Below are positions 26,281 to 33,344 of a DNA stretch of 64,000 nucleotides, piece by piece. The position numbers and the translations under genes are program-made. The DNA is taken from NCBI RefSeq assembly GCF_024706985.1, contig NZ_JAMCCX010000007.1, positions 37,861-101,860 on the forward strand, in the 5' to 3' direction. Under the pieces are notes generated by a model, which saw only the letters and a list, made by a program, of their open reading frames with translations, did no database searches and was not told the DNA's origin. This DNA comes from Alicyclobacillus sp. SP_1. GTDB lineage: Bacteria > Bacillota > Bacilli > Alicyclobacillales > Alicyclobacillaceae. Position 1 is the stretch's first letter, and the number at the start of each line of letters is the position of its first letter.

Positions 26281-26977
26281 CGTCTTCCTCCTCTGCCAGA
26301 GTTCGCGCGAGATAGTGGGTCGTTTGATGGACCCATCCGTCACGGGTTCCCTCCTGGTGTTTCTCCTTGGCGCTGGCTTCTTGCTGGGCCTGCACGATCG
26401 CTTTCAGGAGCTTAGTTTGTTCCACCTCCGTCTTTGGGGAAGGGAACGGATAGAGGACCTGGTCGGTATCGTACAGGGCCAATCGTTGGACCTTACGCAC
26501 CTTATAGGCCGGTAGAGAGAGCCTGGTCAAGCGTCTCCCGTATGGCCCCCATCGCTTGTCCTGGAATTCGTACAAATCGAGCCCCATCGCTCCGGAGGGA
26601 TATTTCGTAACATGGATAAGGACCTCCACCAGATCGAGGATCCGTGAGTCTAGGTTCATCCCCACAGGATTGACGAATACGTGCACTGCGCGGAGCTTGC
26701 GGGTCATGTTGAAGATTTGTGTGATGAAAGTGTTTCGGCTCCACAGCCGCCGGTCGAATTGGAGCTGGGCTTCATCCCAAATACAAATCGAGCCTCTGGC
26801 CTCCGCGACTTCCAGCCATCGGTCTACCGCATCCAGAGGCGTCGCATGCAGCAAATCGTAATTGGCGAACAGCTGCACGGAAGCGCCACTGCGCTGCCGC
26901 CAATAGTGCGCGAGCAGAGAAGCCGTGAGCGTCTTACCTGCCCCTAAAGGCCCCTCCACTAGAAAAAAATGCGGCAC
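26243..26977 (-). CDS. Zot-like P-loop ATPase (phage assembly/DNA export type)
   Basis: A 244-residue ATPase with an N-terminal Walker A, FFLVEGPLGAGKTLTA, and a Walker B with DEAQ (ICIWDEAQLQFDRR). A strand-helix segment ending in HVFVNPVGMNLDSRILDLVE follows. This order matches the Zot/pI family of filamentous phages within the FtsK-HerA superfamily. Classical Zot proteins have a membrane segment after the ATPase domain; none is present here. A separate membrane partner is therefore likely, perhaps the 128-residue C-terminally anchored protein of this operon. The GTG start at 26977 follows AGGAGGCGG. The A32-like packaging ATPases of tailless membrane phages are an alternative family. Confidence 0.75.
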   Translation of the reverse strand: MPHFFLVEGPLGAGKTLTASLLAHYWRQRSGASVQLFANYDLLHATPLDAVDRWLEVAEARGSICIWDEAQLQFDRRLWSRNTFITQIFNMTRKLRAVHVFVNPVGMNLDSRILDLVEVLIHVTKYPSGAMGLDLYEFQDKRWGPYGRRLTRLSLPAYKVRKVQRLALYDTDQVLYPFPSPKTEVEQTKLLKAIVQAQQEASAKEKHQEGTRDGWVHQTTHYLARTLAEEEDDEASGEPSLSFS

Positions 26978-26978
26978 G

Positions 26979-27335
26979 TTACCGCCTCCTTTTGCCCGAC
27001 TTTCCATCCCCGGCCGTCACGACGGGAGATGGGGGGAGCACGGCTTCGATGGTGCGTAGAAAAACTCCGGGATCCGCGTGACTGATCGCACTATCCATAA
27101 TCCATTTCACGAGATTGGTATAGGGATGCTTCCCTTTGTTCTTCTCCCGAAATTCTGCGTGCAAATCTCGCATGCCCAGATAGTTCAGATAAGCGAGGGC
27201 CTGCAGCTGAGGGGTCGAAAGAGGTTGCGCATGAGGCTCCATGAACTGGAGCACCTGGCGCAAACCATCGACGCTGGGAGTCGAGCTGAACAGGTCCGCA
27301 TTGATGACTTGCTGAAGCTTGTCTTCGCTCGTCAT
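26979..27335 (-). CDS. Uncharacterised 118-residue soluble protein
   Basis: Not recognised. The start MTSEDKLQQVINADLF at 27335 overlaps the previous stop by four bases. It is helical, contains LQALAYLNYLGMRDLHAEFREKNKGK, and ends in a basic GKSGKRRR tail. There is no membrane segment. It directly precedes the Zot-like ATPase and may be an accessory subunit. Confidence 0.7.
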   Translation of the reverse strand: MTSEDKLQQVINADLFSSTPSVDGLRQVLQFMEPHAQPLSTPQLQALAYLNYLGMRDLHAEFREKNKGKHPYTNLVKWIMDSAISHADPGVFLRTIEAVLPPSPVVTAGDGKSGKRRR

Positions 27336-27718
27336 GAGTGCATCACCGCCATCACAAAGATAAGGACGAAGATGATCAGCAGAATCGGCAGCAGAATAGC
27401 CCACCGATTCTTTTTGGGGGAGGCAGCTCCCGGCCTCTGATAATTGACCGCTGCCTGAATGACCCGAGACATCTCCACGGAGGCGAGGTGTTTGGTTTCT
27501 TGCACATACCAGTCTGGCGCATGGAGCACCCAAACTCTTCCCTCAGGGGCGATGTATTCGCGCACGTCGGCGATGGGAATGCTCCGTCTTTGGTGGTCTG
27601 GACCGGCGAGGATGCGGGCATGGTCGATATCGACCACATCGAGGATCTCCGCAGAGTGGCCCTCATGGGCGAGCACGATGACCCGCTCTCGTAGCGGGCT
27701 TGTCGGTTCTGATCTCAT
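27332..27718 (-). CDS. 128-residue protein with a C-terminal membrane anchor
   Basis: Not recognised. A soluble beta-rich N-terminal domain of ~100 residues (RERVIVLAHEGHSAEILDVV and later EGRVWVLHAPDWYVQE) is followed by KKNRWAI and a single C-terminal membrane helix, LLPILLIIFVLIFVMAVM. This topology suits a cytoplasmic domain tethered to the membrane. The start at 27718 follows GGGGAGGGAAG and overlaps the preceding tiny gene by four bases. It is a candidate membrane partner of the soluble Zot-like ATPase. Confidence 0.72.
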   Translation of the reverse strand: MRSEPTSPLRERVIVLAHEGHSAEILDVVDIDHARILAGPDHQRRSIPIADVREYIAPEGRVWVLHAPDWYVQETKHLASVEMSRVIQAAVNYQRPGAASPKKNRWAILLPILLIIFVLIFVMAVMHS

Positions 27719-27828
27719 CGGGTCTTCCCTCCCCACCAGCGACGATAGACCCACATGGCCGGGAAGAGGATAAAGAGCGCTCCCAGCGCTGCACCTGCTC
27801 CGACTTGGAAAAAATAACCGAATATCAC
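27715..27828 (-). CDS. 37-residue single-span membrane protein
   Basis: A very short gene read from GTG at 27828 behind AGGGGGG. The product starts MIFGYFFQVGAGAALGALF, continues as one hydrophobic helix, and ends in the basic tail YRRWWGGKTR. Its stop overlaps the next start (ATGA). Size and layout resemble small phage coat or cap proteins. It is supported by the coupling and the ribosome site rather than by similarity. Confidence 0.62.
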   Translation of the reverse strand: MIFGYFFQVGAGAALGALFILFPAMWVYRRWWGGKTR

Positions 27829-27868
27829 CCCGGTACCCCCCTAAGACCTTTGGCTGTTAGCTCCCCGC

Positions 27869-28132
27869 CTACCACCACTGAATGCCATCCTTAGCGGCGA
27901 GGTAGATTCGGTAGACCGAACGAATGATGAGCAGCCAGGCGATGAGCACGAGACTGCCGATGAGACTTTCCACTACCCCCACCCACGCTGGGCCTAAGAC
28001 CGCCACCCAACTGAAATAGTCCGATAACTGGATCCCCGCTCCGACCAAGGTCGAGAGATGGTTCAAGAAAGACAAGGCTTCATCCAACAATTGGTCGGGT
28101 AATTGGAACAGAGAATTGATAAAGTCTATCAA
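27869..28132 (-). CDS. 87-residue membrane protein
   Basis: A TTG start overlaps the previous stop (TTGA). The N-terminal part is amphipathic (MIDFINSLFQLPDQLLDEAL). Two hydrophobic segments (~38-52 and 55-73) follow, then a basic-aromatic end, YRIYLAAKDGIQWW. Not recognised. It is part of the coupled series and probably a minor virion or assembly protein. Confidence 0.7.
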   Translation of the reverse strand: MIDFINSLFQLPDQLLDEALSFLNHLSTLVGAGIQLSDYFSWVAVLGPAWVGVVESLIGSLVLIAWLLIIRSVYRIYLAAKDGIQWW

Positions 28133-28659
28133 TCGGATCCCCCCGAAGCCCCGAAGTTACTGATGAGCCGGATGACCGCAAGAGCGGTGAAAATCCAGAT
28201 GCCAAAGCGCATAACATAGGCCACGTTGTTCAGCTGCAAAAGGCTAAAGACACTGGCCATATGCGTGAAGGGACTGGCCACATCCGCTGGCATAGTCGGT
28301 GCGGTCCCGGAGAACGAAAAGCCCGCCAGAGTCTGTATGAGCCCCCATATAAAGCTGAGTAATAAATGCACCAAAGCGACCATCAATTGCAGCAACAGAT
28401 ACAAGACATGGAACACTTTTTGGACAAAATAAAAGACCGCTCGAATCAAACCGAAGACTGGAGCAAATAAGGTCTCAAGCGCATGGACGAGGCCAGAGAG
28501 CAGTTGCTGCATCAGGGATGCCATCCCCGAGAGCAGGGCAGAAAAGAATCCCCCTATCGCCGAAATGGCGGATTGTACCAATCCTTGCAGCCAGCCCGCG
28601 AAACTGTTCCAGAGATTCGACAGCCAGTTCCAGAAGTCCGATGCGAACGAGGCCAGCAT
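28129..28659 (-). CDS. 176-residue membrane protein, pVI-like in character
   Basis: Very hydrophobic and helical, rich in Trp, Phe and Leu at the start (FWNWLSNLWNSFAGWLQ). At least three long hydrophobic stretches (~55-75, 78-112, 145-165) are visible. The ATG overlaps the preceding stop (TAATG). Filamentous phages carry one mid-sized multi-span minor coat protein (pVI), and the position and character here fit. No sequence motif proves it. Confidence 0.72.
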   Translation of the reverse strand: MLASFASDFWNWLSNLWNSFAGWLQGLVQSAISAIGGFFSALLSGMASLMQQLLSGLVHALETLFAPVFGLIRAVFYFVQKVFHVLYLLLQLMVALVHLLLSFIWGLIQTLAGFSFSGTAPTMPADVASPFTHMASVFSLLQLNNVAYVMRFGIWIFTALAVIRLISNFGASGGSD

Positions 28660-28796
28660 TACCGCAGGTCCTCAAACAATTCGACGATGAAATCTCTCAA
28701 CATCAGGGCGATGCGAAGCACCGCAATCACGCCCAGGAAGGGCGCCAACCCCTGGAGATACGGTAGCGTCGCATTCCAGATCTCGCCTGGACTCAT
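28659..28796 (-). CDS. 45-residue single-span membrane protein
   Basis: Starts at ATG 28796, three bases after the stop of the secreted protein, within a GGGGGATAGGG context. The product is MSPGEIWNATLPYLQG, then a hydrophobic helix (LAPFLGVIAVLRIALML) and a charged C-terminus, RDFIVELFEDLR. It ends in a TAATG overlap with the next gene. It is one of the tiny membrane genes of this operon. Confidence 0.65.
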   Translation of the reverse strand: MSPGEIWNATLPYLQGLAPFLGVIAVLRIALMLRDFIVELFEDLR

Positions 28797-28798
28797 CC

Positions 28799-30064
28799 CT
28801 ATCCCCCACCTCCAAAGTCATACGTGGGCCCGCTCGTGCCCCCTCCGACCGTATATCCCGGAGTGGGCTCCCCCGACTCCCCCGGGAGGGGCATTTCACC
28901 GGACGCGGACCCCGTGATCACAGGCACCGGCCCGCCCCCTGCTTCGGATGGTCCCGAAAAATTCGGCATGATACCCATGGGGGCCGTCCCCGGAGGGGCG
29001 TAATCCGGTCCGAGTGCCGCCCCTGGCGCGGTGAACCCAGGAAGAGGAGACGCCGTGAGCAGGGTCGGGGCGGAGGGAGTAAACCCAACTATCCCACTCT
29101 GACCCGGGACAGGTGGAGCACTGGCCGAGGTATGCGGCAAAGAGGCCAGGGGATCCTGAATGTTGAACGCCTGGCTAGAACTCATCGGCACCTCTATGGG
29201 CGTGAAGCCCTGGAGCAGATTCACCGATTCGGTACCGGGTTCAGGCGGATCCGAAGGCACAACGATGGTCGGCACGTTCAAAGCGGGCGGACCAGGCACC
29301 TCTGGAGGCGTGATGGAAGACGATGCCGAAATTTCATCGGTGTCCGTAGGCGGAGCGGGAATCGGTGGGAAAAGAGCCCCTATCTTCTGCGCGATCTCGC
29401 TCGTAATCGCGTTCCAGTCCGGAGGTGGGTAGTACACCGAGACATGCGTGGTCACATACGTGCTGCCACCGGAGACGCTCGTTCCCGTCGTAGCCGTGAC
29501 GCCAGGCCCACTCGAACCAGGGCTCGGGGCGGAGGTCCCAGGGGAGTTAGCCCACGTGGGCGTCACCCAGAGAATCTCCCCCGTCGAGCTGAGTTCTCGG
29601 TCGGTGGACCACGTGTATTTCAGCCACCATTCCCCGGGAGACGAGCTGGAAGCGTTGGTGAGAAACGAAAGTCCCCAGGCGTCGGTCACATCCGACGGGA
29701 GGGCCACTTCTTTCCCCACGTCAGCACTCGTGAGCGTCCAGGTCGTCCCGGCCGTCCCGCCATTTGCGCCATAGGCATAAGCGGTCACCGTAATCGAATC
29801 CCCGGACGGTAAGGAGCCCTCGATTTCGACGTCTTGGAACACCGCCGAGGCGTTGTTCGCATTGGCCACGATTTCGCCATCCGTGTCCGCGCTGTCTTCT
29901 CCGGGGACCGAATCGGAATACGTGCCTGCGGAGCTCCATGAGCTGCCGACATACAGCGATTGGTCATACACGGCGGGCACGGAGGCCAACGCATGGACGG
30001 GAAAAGCAAGAGAGAGCGAAAAGGCGATGACGATACCGGCCAACCAGCGGATGGCTTTCCTCAT
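28799..30064 (-). CDS. Large secreted Ser/Thr/Pro/Gly-rich protein
   Basis: The 421 residues begin with a clear signal peptide (MRKAIRWLAG, hydrophobic core, cleavage after HALA at ~27). A beta-rich domain to ~175 contains many Ser, Thr and Asn. The remaining ~240 residues are low-complexity and rich in Pro, Gly, Ser and Thr, ending in a short GGGG tail without an anchor. The start at 30064 follows GGGGAGCGAGGGGG. It is the largest product between the coat-like genes and a likely structural or tip protein. Its Ser/Thr-rich half would make a good acceptor for the glycosylation enzymes of the same operon. Both roles are inferred. Confidence 0.72.
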   Translation of the reverse strand: MRKAIRWLAGIVIAFSLSLAFPVHALASVPAVYDQSLYVGSSWSSAGTYSDSVPGEDSADTDGEIVANANNASAVFQDVEIEGSLPSGDSITVTAYAYGANGGTAGTTWTLTSADVGKEVALPSDVTDAWGLSFLTNASSSSPGEWWLKYTWSTDRELSSTGEILWVTPTWANSPGTSAPSPGSSGPGVTATTGTSVSGGSTYVTTHVSVYYPPPDWNAITSEIAQKIGALFPPIPAPPTDTDEISASSSITPPEVPGPPALNVPTIVVPSDPPEPGTESVNLLQGFTPIEVPMSSSQAFNIQDPLASLPHTSASAPPVPGQSGIVGFTPSAPTLLTASPLPGFTAPGAALGPDYAPPGTAPMGIMPNFSGPSEAGGGPVPVITGSASGEMPLPGESGEPTPGYTVGGGTSGPTYDFGGGG

Positions 30065-30084
30065 GCCCCCTCGCTCCCCTTTCA

Positions 30085-30267
30085 TTACGCCTTGGAATTG
30101 GTAAACAGCGACTTGATGAATCGGATAAGCAGACGGCCGACTGGGAACGCCAGGGCCAAAATGACGAATCCGGCAATCGACTCGTACAAAGCCGCCGAGT
30201 TGCTCAGCAGTTGCGACGCGCTGAAGCCCCAATCAATGCCAGACGACGGGATGATGCTCGTACTCAT
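30085..30267 (-). CDS. 60-residue coat-like membrane protein
   Basis: Starts at ATG 30267 behind GAGGAGGAGGATG and overlaps the previous stop (ATGA). The N-terminal ~25 residues are polar and amphipathic (MSTSIIPSSGIDWG). One hydrophobic helix (ESIAGFVILALAFPVGRLLI) follows, then a basic C-terminus, RFIKSLFTNSKA. Polar N-terminus, one helix and basic C-terminus in ~50-60 residues is the layout of filamentous-phage major coat protein. There is no signal peptide. Confidence 0.72.
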   Translation of the reverse strand: MSTSIIPSSGIDWGFSASQLLSNSAALYESIAGFVILALAFPVGRLLIRFIKSLFTNSKA

Positions 30268-30500
30268 TCTTCATCCTCCTCCTCCCACTCTTCTTCCTCC
30301 CCAAAATAAGGGGAGATATGCTCATCGCCAGGGAGAACCATTCGCTTGATCAGGACGAAAATCCAACCGGCGAGTGCAGCCGCAAACATCAACAGGAGAA
30401 CCGGCGCCGCCTGACTCATGAGCCAGGTCAGCACTTGATACAAGAACGGGAAGGCTCCCGTGGACCAAATCCCTTGTCCAGGGCTTGTCCAGGTAAACAT
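30264..30500 (-). CDS. 78-residue membrane protein with acidic tail
   Basis: One long hydrophobic region (~30-52, AAPVLLLMFAAALAGWIFVLI) is followed by KRM and an extremely acidic C-terminus, a run of Glu and Asp. The start at 30500 lies one base after the previous stop. The acidic tail differs from the basic tails of its neighbours and could pair with them during assembly. Not recognised by family. Confidence 0.7.
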   Translation of the reverse strand: MFTWTSPGQGIWSTGAFPFLYQVLTWLMSQAAPVLLLMFAAALAGWIFVLIKRMVLPGDEHISPYFGEEEEWEEEDEE

Positions 30501-30501
30501 G

Positions 30502-30657
30502 TCACTTGGCGCCTCGGATGGCTCGCACGATGAATCCGAGCACGAGTCCCATCACGGAAGCGGCCACGACGATGAGGATGAAGGGCGCACCCGAGGCAAG
30601 GAAGTTCTGGAATACCTGCCAAAAGAAGCTCCAGTCCCAGACATTGCCGAAGTACAT
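30502..30657 (-). CDS. 51-residue coat-like membrane protein
   Basis: Short gene starting at ATG 30657 with AGGAGG seven bases upstream. The N-terminus is aromatic and amphipathic (MYFGNVWDWSFFWQVFQNF). One hydrophobic helix (PFILIVVAASVMGLVLGFI) and a basic end, VRAIRGAK, follow. Length and charge pattern match major coat proteins of filamentous phages. It is a strong candidate for the major coat protein together with the 60-residue neighbour. Confidence 0.72.
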   Translation of the reverse strand: MYFGNVWDWSFFWQVFQNFLASGAPFILIVVAASVMGLVLGFIVRAIRGAK

Positions 30658-30661
30658 GTCG

Positions 30662-30787
30662 CTACCTCCTCGAAAACTCCACGAGAGCTATCACCGTCGC
30701 CACCAACACCCCGAGGAAGAAGCAATATTCGAGCACCACAGGGTCCGAAAAGAACCACAAAAGCACCGAGGCGGAAACGTTAGTCAT
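30662..30787 (-). CDS. 41-residue single-span membrane protein
   Basis: Starts at ATG 30787, overlapping the previous gene by eight bases, with GGAG close upstream. It reads MTNVSASVLLWFFSDPVVLEY up to the centre, then a hydrophobic helix (FFLGVLVATVIALV) and EFSRR. Its stop lies inside the next gene's AGGAGG site. Very small, and supported by gene packing. Confidence 0.62.
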   Translation of the reverse strand: MTNVSASVLLWFFSDPVVLEYCFFLGVLVATVIALVEFSRR

Positions 30788-30899
30788 CGGCTCCAAACCT
30801 AGGCAGCAGCGCCACGATGCCTATCAGGGTCAGAGGGACCGACATCAGCAGCCACACCCCCTCACAAGCAGGTCCGGTGAGTACCTCCCACATCCCCAT
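30780..30899 (-). CDS. 39-residue single-span membrane protein
   Basis: ATG at 30899 behind GGTGGAGGTG, overlapping the preceding stop by one base. It reads MGMWEVLTGPACEG, then a hydrophobic helix (VWLLMSVPLTLIGIVALL) and PRFGADD. A longer in-frame reading from 31139 exists but would overlap the upstream coat-like gene entirely and lacks a ribosome site, so the short form is preferred. Confidence 0.6.
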   Translation of the reverse strand: MGMWEVLTGPACEGVWLLMSVPLTLIGIVALLPRFGADD

Positions 30900-31054
30900 C
30901 ACCTCCACCAAGCATCGGCGAACCAACGCAAGACGAGAATCGTTAGGATTCCGAGCAACAGGATGCCTAGAAGCACTTGCCCGAGGGTGACTTGGTAGGC
31001 CACGTAAAAGGCGGTATGCCCTACAGCGACCGTCTGTCCCAAGCTGGTCCCCAA
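30899..31054 (-). CDS. 51-residue coat-like membrane protein, first of the series
   Basis: TTG start at 31054 with AAGGAGG nine bases upstream. It has a polar N-terminus (MGTSLGQTVAVGHTAFYVAY), one hydrophobic helix (VLLGILLLGILTILVL) and an aromatic-basic end, RWFADAWWR. It opens the run of six small membrane genes (31,054-30,085). A longer reading from 31108 is possible but has no ribosome site. Confidence 0.65.
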   Translation of the reverse strand: MGTSLGQTVAVGHTAFYVAYQVTLGQVLLGILLLGILTILVLRWFADAWWR

Positions 31055-31261
31055 CGTTGGCTGCCTCCTTGATGGTCGGGGGGTCTCCCCGGCCCAGGTG
31101 TACTCCATTGCCCCGTGTCTCTATCCCAGTTTCCGCCATCTTCTCTGGGATGGAGAGAGTATACGACCAAACGCATTTTGGCGAATCGCATCCAGTACGG
31201 ATTAGAGCGGTTTAGGCGGATATATCTCCCGATTTCATTGATTTTCGAGCGAATTCGCATA

Positions 31262-31447
31262 CTACAAATTTTTTTTATCGTCGTGCCTGTCCAACCAACT
31301 CATCAGCCCGTACCCCCCGACGGCGACCACTTCCAAGCCCAATATCACGTTCCCGGGCTGGACATTCATCAGGTGGTGGTGCAGGTCGAAGACGTACATG
31401 TGGATCCAGACCGCTCGCCCCTGGCTGAGTATTTTACTGAGACTCAC
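31262..31447 (-). CDS. 61-residue putative membrane protein
   Basis: GTG start at 31447 with GGGAGGGGG about six bases upstream. It has one moderately hydrophobic segment (GNVILGLEVVAVGGYGLMSWL) and a charged end, DRHDDKKNL. Not recognised. It precedes the coat-like series by about 200 bases (31,055-31,261). That gap holds a possible -10 TATACT and a GCGAATTCGC palindrome, but no convincing gene. Confidence 0.5.
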   Translation of the reverse strand: MSLSKILSQGRAVWIHMYVFDLHHHLMNVQPGNVILGLEVVAVGGYGLMSWLDRHDDKKNL

Positions 31448-31528
31448 TCGACGTCCCCCTCCCTGGTGCCTCCTCGGCGCCGTTCCCGCACTGCTCCATT
31501 AAAGATCCTTAACTACGAAGTAGTTGTG

Positions 31529-31879
31529 TCAAAGACGGTCTGTTTGGGCGAGAGGAACATAGGGACTGGGGCCGTCTCGCCACTGAAGGAGTCGCTGCAC
31601 GGCCTCCCCTTTGGTGCGCACATCATCGAGTCGGAGTTGGCGCACAAGCTCCACCAAATCCCTTTTATCCCATTTGCGGAGGTCCATTTCGGAGGCTCGT
31701 GTTAGGGATAGACGTGCTGCAACCGCCTTTTCTAAGCGCTCCGTGATGCGTTTTTCCGGGCCCAAGGGCGAGACTCCGAGTTCGGCGCAAAAGCGCCTTT
31801 TTGCGCCTGTTCCGATTTTTCCCACGCCGTGTTGGGCGAGCCTTTCGAGCGACCATACCCCATTTTCACACACCGACAC
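31529..31879 (-). CDS. 116-residue protein with a SAP-like motif
   Basis: Soluble and basic. The C-terminal half (MDLRKWDKRDLVELVRQLRL then TKGEAVQRLLQW) has the helix-loop-helix pattern of SAP DNA-binding motifs, as in replication or termination factors. The N-terminal half contains KRRFCAELGVSPLGPEKRI. The GTG start at 31879 has only a weak GGGG site. A DNA-binding role is plausible; the family is unknown. Confidence 0.55.
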   Translation of the reverse strand: MSVCENGVWSLERLAQHGVGKIGTGAKRRFCAELGVSPLGPEKRITERLEKAVAARLSLTRASEMDLRKWDKRDLVELVRQLRLDDVRTKGEAVQRLLQWRDGPSPYVPLAQTDRL

Positions 31880-31926
31880 CGACCCCTTATGGTATTGTGA
31901 TTTTTACCTTTTAATGGATATCGGGT

Positions 31927-32130
31927 TTACAGGAACGGAATTTGCTCCCAAAAGACCCGCCTGTACTCCCCTCCGCAAGAGCACTTGGGCAGGGAGACCA
32001 CGTGCCCCATCGCCCAAATGACTCGCTCCTCTCCGCACTTCTTGCACGCGAAATCATGCTCACGCAGGTTCTCCGTCTGCGGTCTATCGCAGTTCTGGAT
32101 AGAGGTCATAGAATGCTTCGTAGCGCTCAT
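31927..32130 (-). CDS. 67-residue zinc-ribbon protein
   Basis: Two cysteine pairs, CKKC and CSC, about 23 residues apart suggest a zinc-ribbon. A polar, disordered N-terminus precedes them. The start at 32130 lies inside the end of the replication gene, with GAAAGGAG upstream. Similar small zinc proteins are common in phage early regions; the function is unknown. Confidence 0.6.
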   Translation of the reverse strand: MSATKHSMTSIQNCDRPQTENLREHDFACKKCGEERVIWAMGHVVSLPKCSCGGEYRRVFWEQIPFL

Positions 32131-32884
32131 CCCGCATGGCTCCTTTCTCCCTCAAGCCCCTCGGTTCCGCTTGCGGTTTCGTAGTCTTGGGGGGGAGAGT
32201 TTTCTCCCGCACCTCGGCTTCTTCAGCGCTCTGGATCCCTCGCAAACAGAGATGCTGGACGGTTCGGAAGGCGTAGGCCCAGGGCTTGTCACGTATCTTG
32301 GCCTCCTGAATAGCCCACTCGACCAGGTCCAGACGCATACCCTGGTGCACGTATCCGAGGAGCAGATCAACCTCACCGTCGTGCGGTTCGTGCCCGTAGT
32401 TTTTTTGCACCAAGCATTTAAGTTCCTCCCTCTCGCGCGGATGCGCGTAAGAGAGAGAGAGAGAGTCTTTGTCTATGTCTAAGTCTAGATCTTTAAGATC
32501 TTTAAAAGACTCCTTGTAGAAACTCGGAGTTTTTTCCGAGGCGGTTACTTCAGCGGTTACTTCACCGGTTACTTGGGCGGTTACTTGAATGGATACTTTC
32601 ACATTCGTGAAAGTTACCACCTTGTATCTTCCATGCCCTTTTTTAGTCCCTTTATGGTATTGAATCAGCCCTTTTTGCACCAGTTGGTCCCGTGCTTTTT
32701 GGACCCCAATTTTGCTCATGCCGGTTAACGCCTGGAGTTGGCTCGTGCTCACTTGGAACCACTCTGACCAGCCCTCAAAGTTGCATACATCCATTAAGGC
32801 GTACCACAACACTATCTGGCCGGTTGGAGGGTGACTCCGAAGCGTCCAATTGGAAAACGCTCGCCACTCCTGGAAAAAGTTCAT
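32084..32884 (-). CDS. DnaD-like phage replication protein (primosome type)
   Basis: The 266 residues have an N-terminal winged-helix region (~1-95) with TSQLQALTGMSKIGVQKARDQL and VQKGLI, a linker with tandem Val-Thr repeats (~100-115), an acidic stretch (DLDLDIDKD), and a C-terminal DnaD/DnaB_2-type helical domain (~150-210, GHEPHDGEVDLLLGYVH to HLCLRGI). Such proteins open origins and load the replicative helicase in phages and plasmids of Firmicutes. The gene contains a repeat array that may be the element's origin. No HUH rolling-circle initiator, which most filamentous phages use, was seen. It starts 21 bases after the 65-residue gene. Confidence 0.82.
   Translation of the reverse strand: MNFFQEWRAFSNWTLRSHPPTGQIVLWYALMDVCNFEGWSEWFQVSTSQLQALTGMSKIGVQKARDQLVQKGLIQYHKGTKKGHGRYKVVTFTNVKVSIQVTAQVTGEVTAEVTASEKTPSFYKESFKDLKDLDLDIDKDSLSLSYAHPREREELKCLVQKNYGHEPHDGEVDLLLGYVHQGMRLDLVEWAIQEAKIRDKPWAYAFRTVQHLCLRGIQSAEEAEVREKTLPPKTTKPQAEPRGLREKGAMRDERYEAFYDLYPELR
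32487..32614. repeat. Iteron-like array and inverted repeats inside the replication gene, putative origin
   Basis: Five head-to-tail 12-bp units lie at 32,541-32,600, the first two identical (GCGGTTACTTCA) and the last degenerate. A hairpin CTCGGA/TCCGAG (32,523-32,540) precedes them and a perfect palindrome with ACTTTCAC/GTGAAAGT arms (32,595-32,614) follows. Two AGATCTTTAA copies (32,487-32,505) give an AT-rich stretch. The units code for the Val-Thr repeats, so the array is coding as well. Origins inside initiator genes with this layout are known in several phages. Confidence 0.6.
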
Positions 32885-32905
32885 GAAAGGTCTCCTTTCC
32901 CAGAG

Positions 32906-33103
32906 TCAGAAGTCTCCTAAACCCCCTGCGGTCTTCTCCAATATCCGCAGCGTTCCGGTGTGATGCCGGATGCTGTAATCGAGCTCGTCCATTTTTTCCT
33001 TACAGATGCGGTAGATGTAGTGAGGCATGTCGTAGTGCTCACTTACCCAAGTTCCAATCGCTTCTCGCTCGCGCTTCAAGCTCTCAATGAGTTGACGGTC
33101 CAC
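32906..33103 (-). CDS. 65-residue helical protein
   Basis: GTG start at 33103 behind AAAGGAGGG. It is charged and helical (DRQLIESLKREREAIGTW), with KEKMDELDYSI later; no membrane segment. Not recognised. It is a phage early-region type gene between the 74-residue gene and the replication protein. Confidence 0.6.
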   Translation of the reverse strand: MDRQLIESLKREREAIGTWVSEHYDMPHYIYRICKEKMDELDYSIRHHTGTLRILEKTAGGLGDF

Positions 33104-33119
33104 GCGGTTTTCCCTCCTT

Positions 33120-33344
33120 TCAGGGGAGCCTAGGCGCGCGGACGTACCAGAGCCCTCCCTCGGGGCCCTGGGGCGTCGCTGGCCAACAGCTGAACTCCCA
33201 TGCATGTGCACCAGGGCACACCGTTCGGAACCAGTCGTACAGGGCACCTATGTCCCGTTGCGTCACCATAAAAAGGTGCAGAGTTCCTGCTAAGTATCTC
33301 TCTTGTTGCTCGGCCAACGACAAAACATCGCTCAACCGTTTCAC
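33120..33344 (-). CDS. 74-residue uncharacterised protein
   Basis: GTG start at 33344 overlaps the previous stop (GTGA), with GAGGAG nine bases upstream. The N-terminal helix is LSDVLSLAEQQERYL; the C-terminal part is rich in Trp and aromatics (HAWEFSCWPATPQG). Not recognised. Coding is supported by the coupling. Confidence 0.55.
   Translation of the reverse strand: MKRLSDVLSLAEQQERYLAGTLHLFMVTQRDIGALYDWFRTVCPGAHAWEFSCWPATPQGPEGGLWYVRAPRLP

Noticed and set aside
29132..29812. 226-residue plus-strand reading opposite the secreted protein
   Set aside because: Arg/Gly-rich composition typical of an antisense shadow of a Pro/Ser-rich gene; no ribosome site.
30780..31139. A 119-residue gene in the frame of the 39-residue protein
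   Set aside because: It would wholly overlap the better supported 51-residue coat-like gene and has no ribosome site at its start, while the internal ATG at 30,899 does.
31021..31260. A 79-residue minus-strand reading before the coat series
   Set aside because: No ribosome site, unusual composition in the second half, and overlap with the first coat-like gene and its ribosome site.
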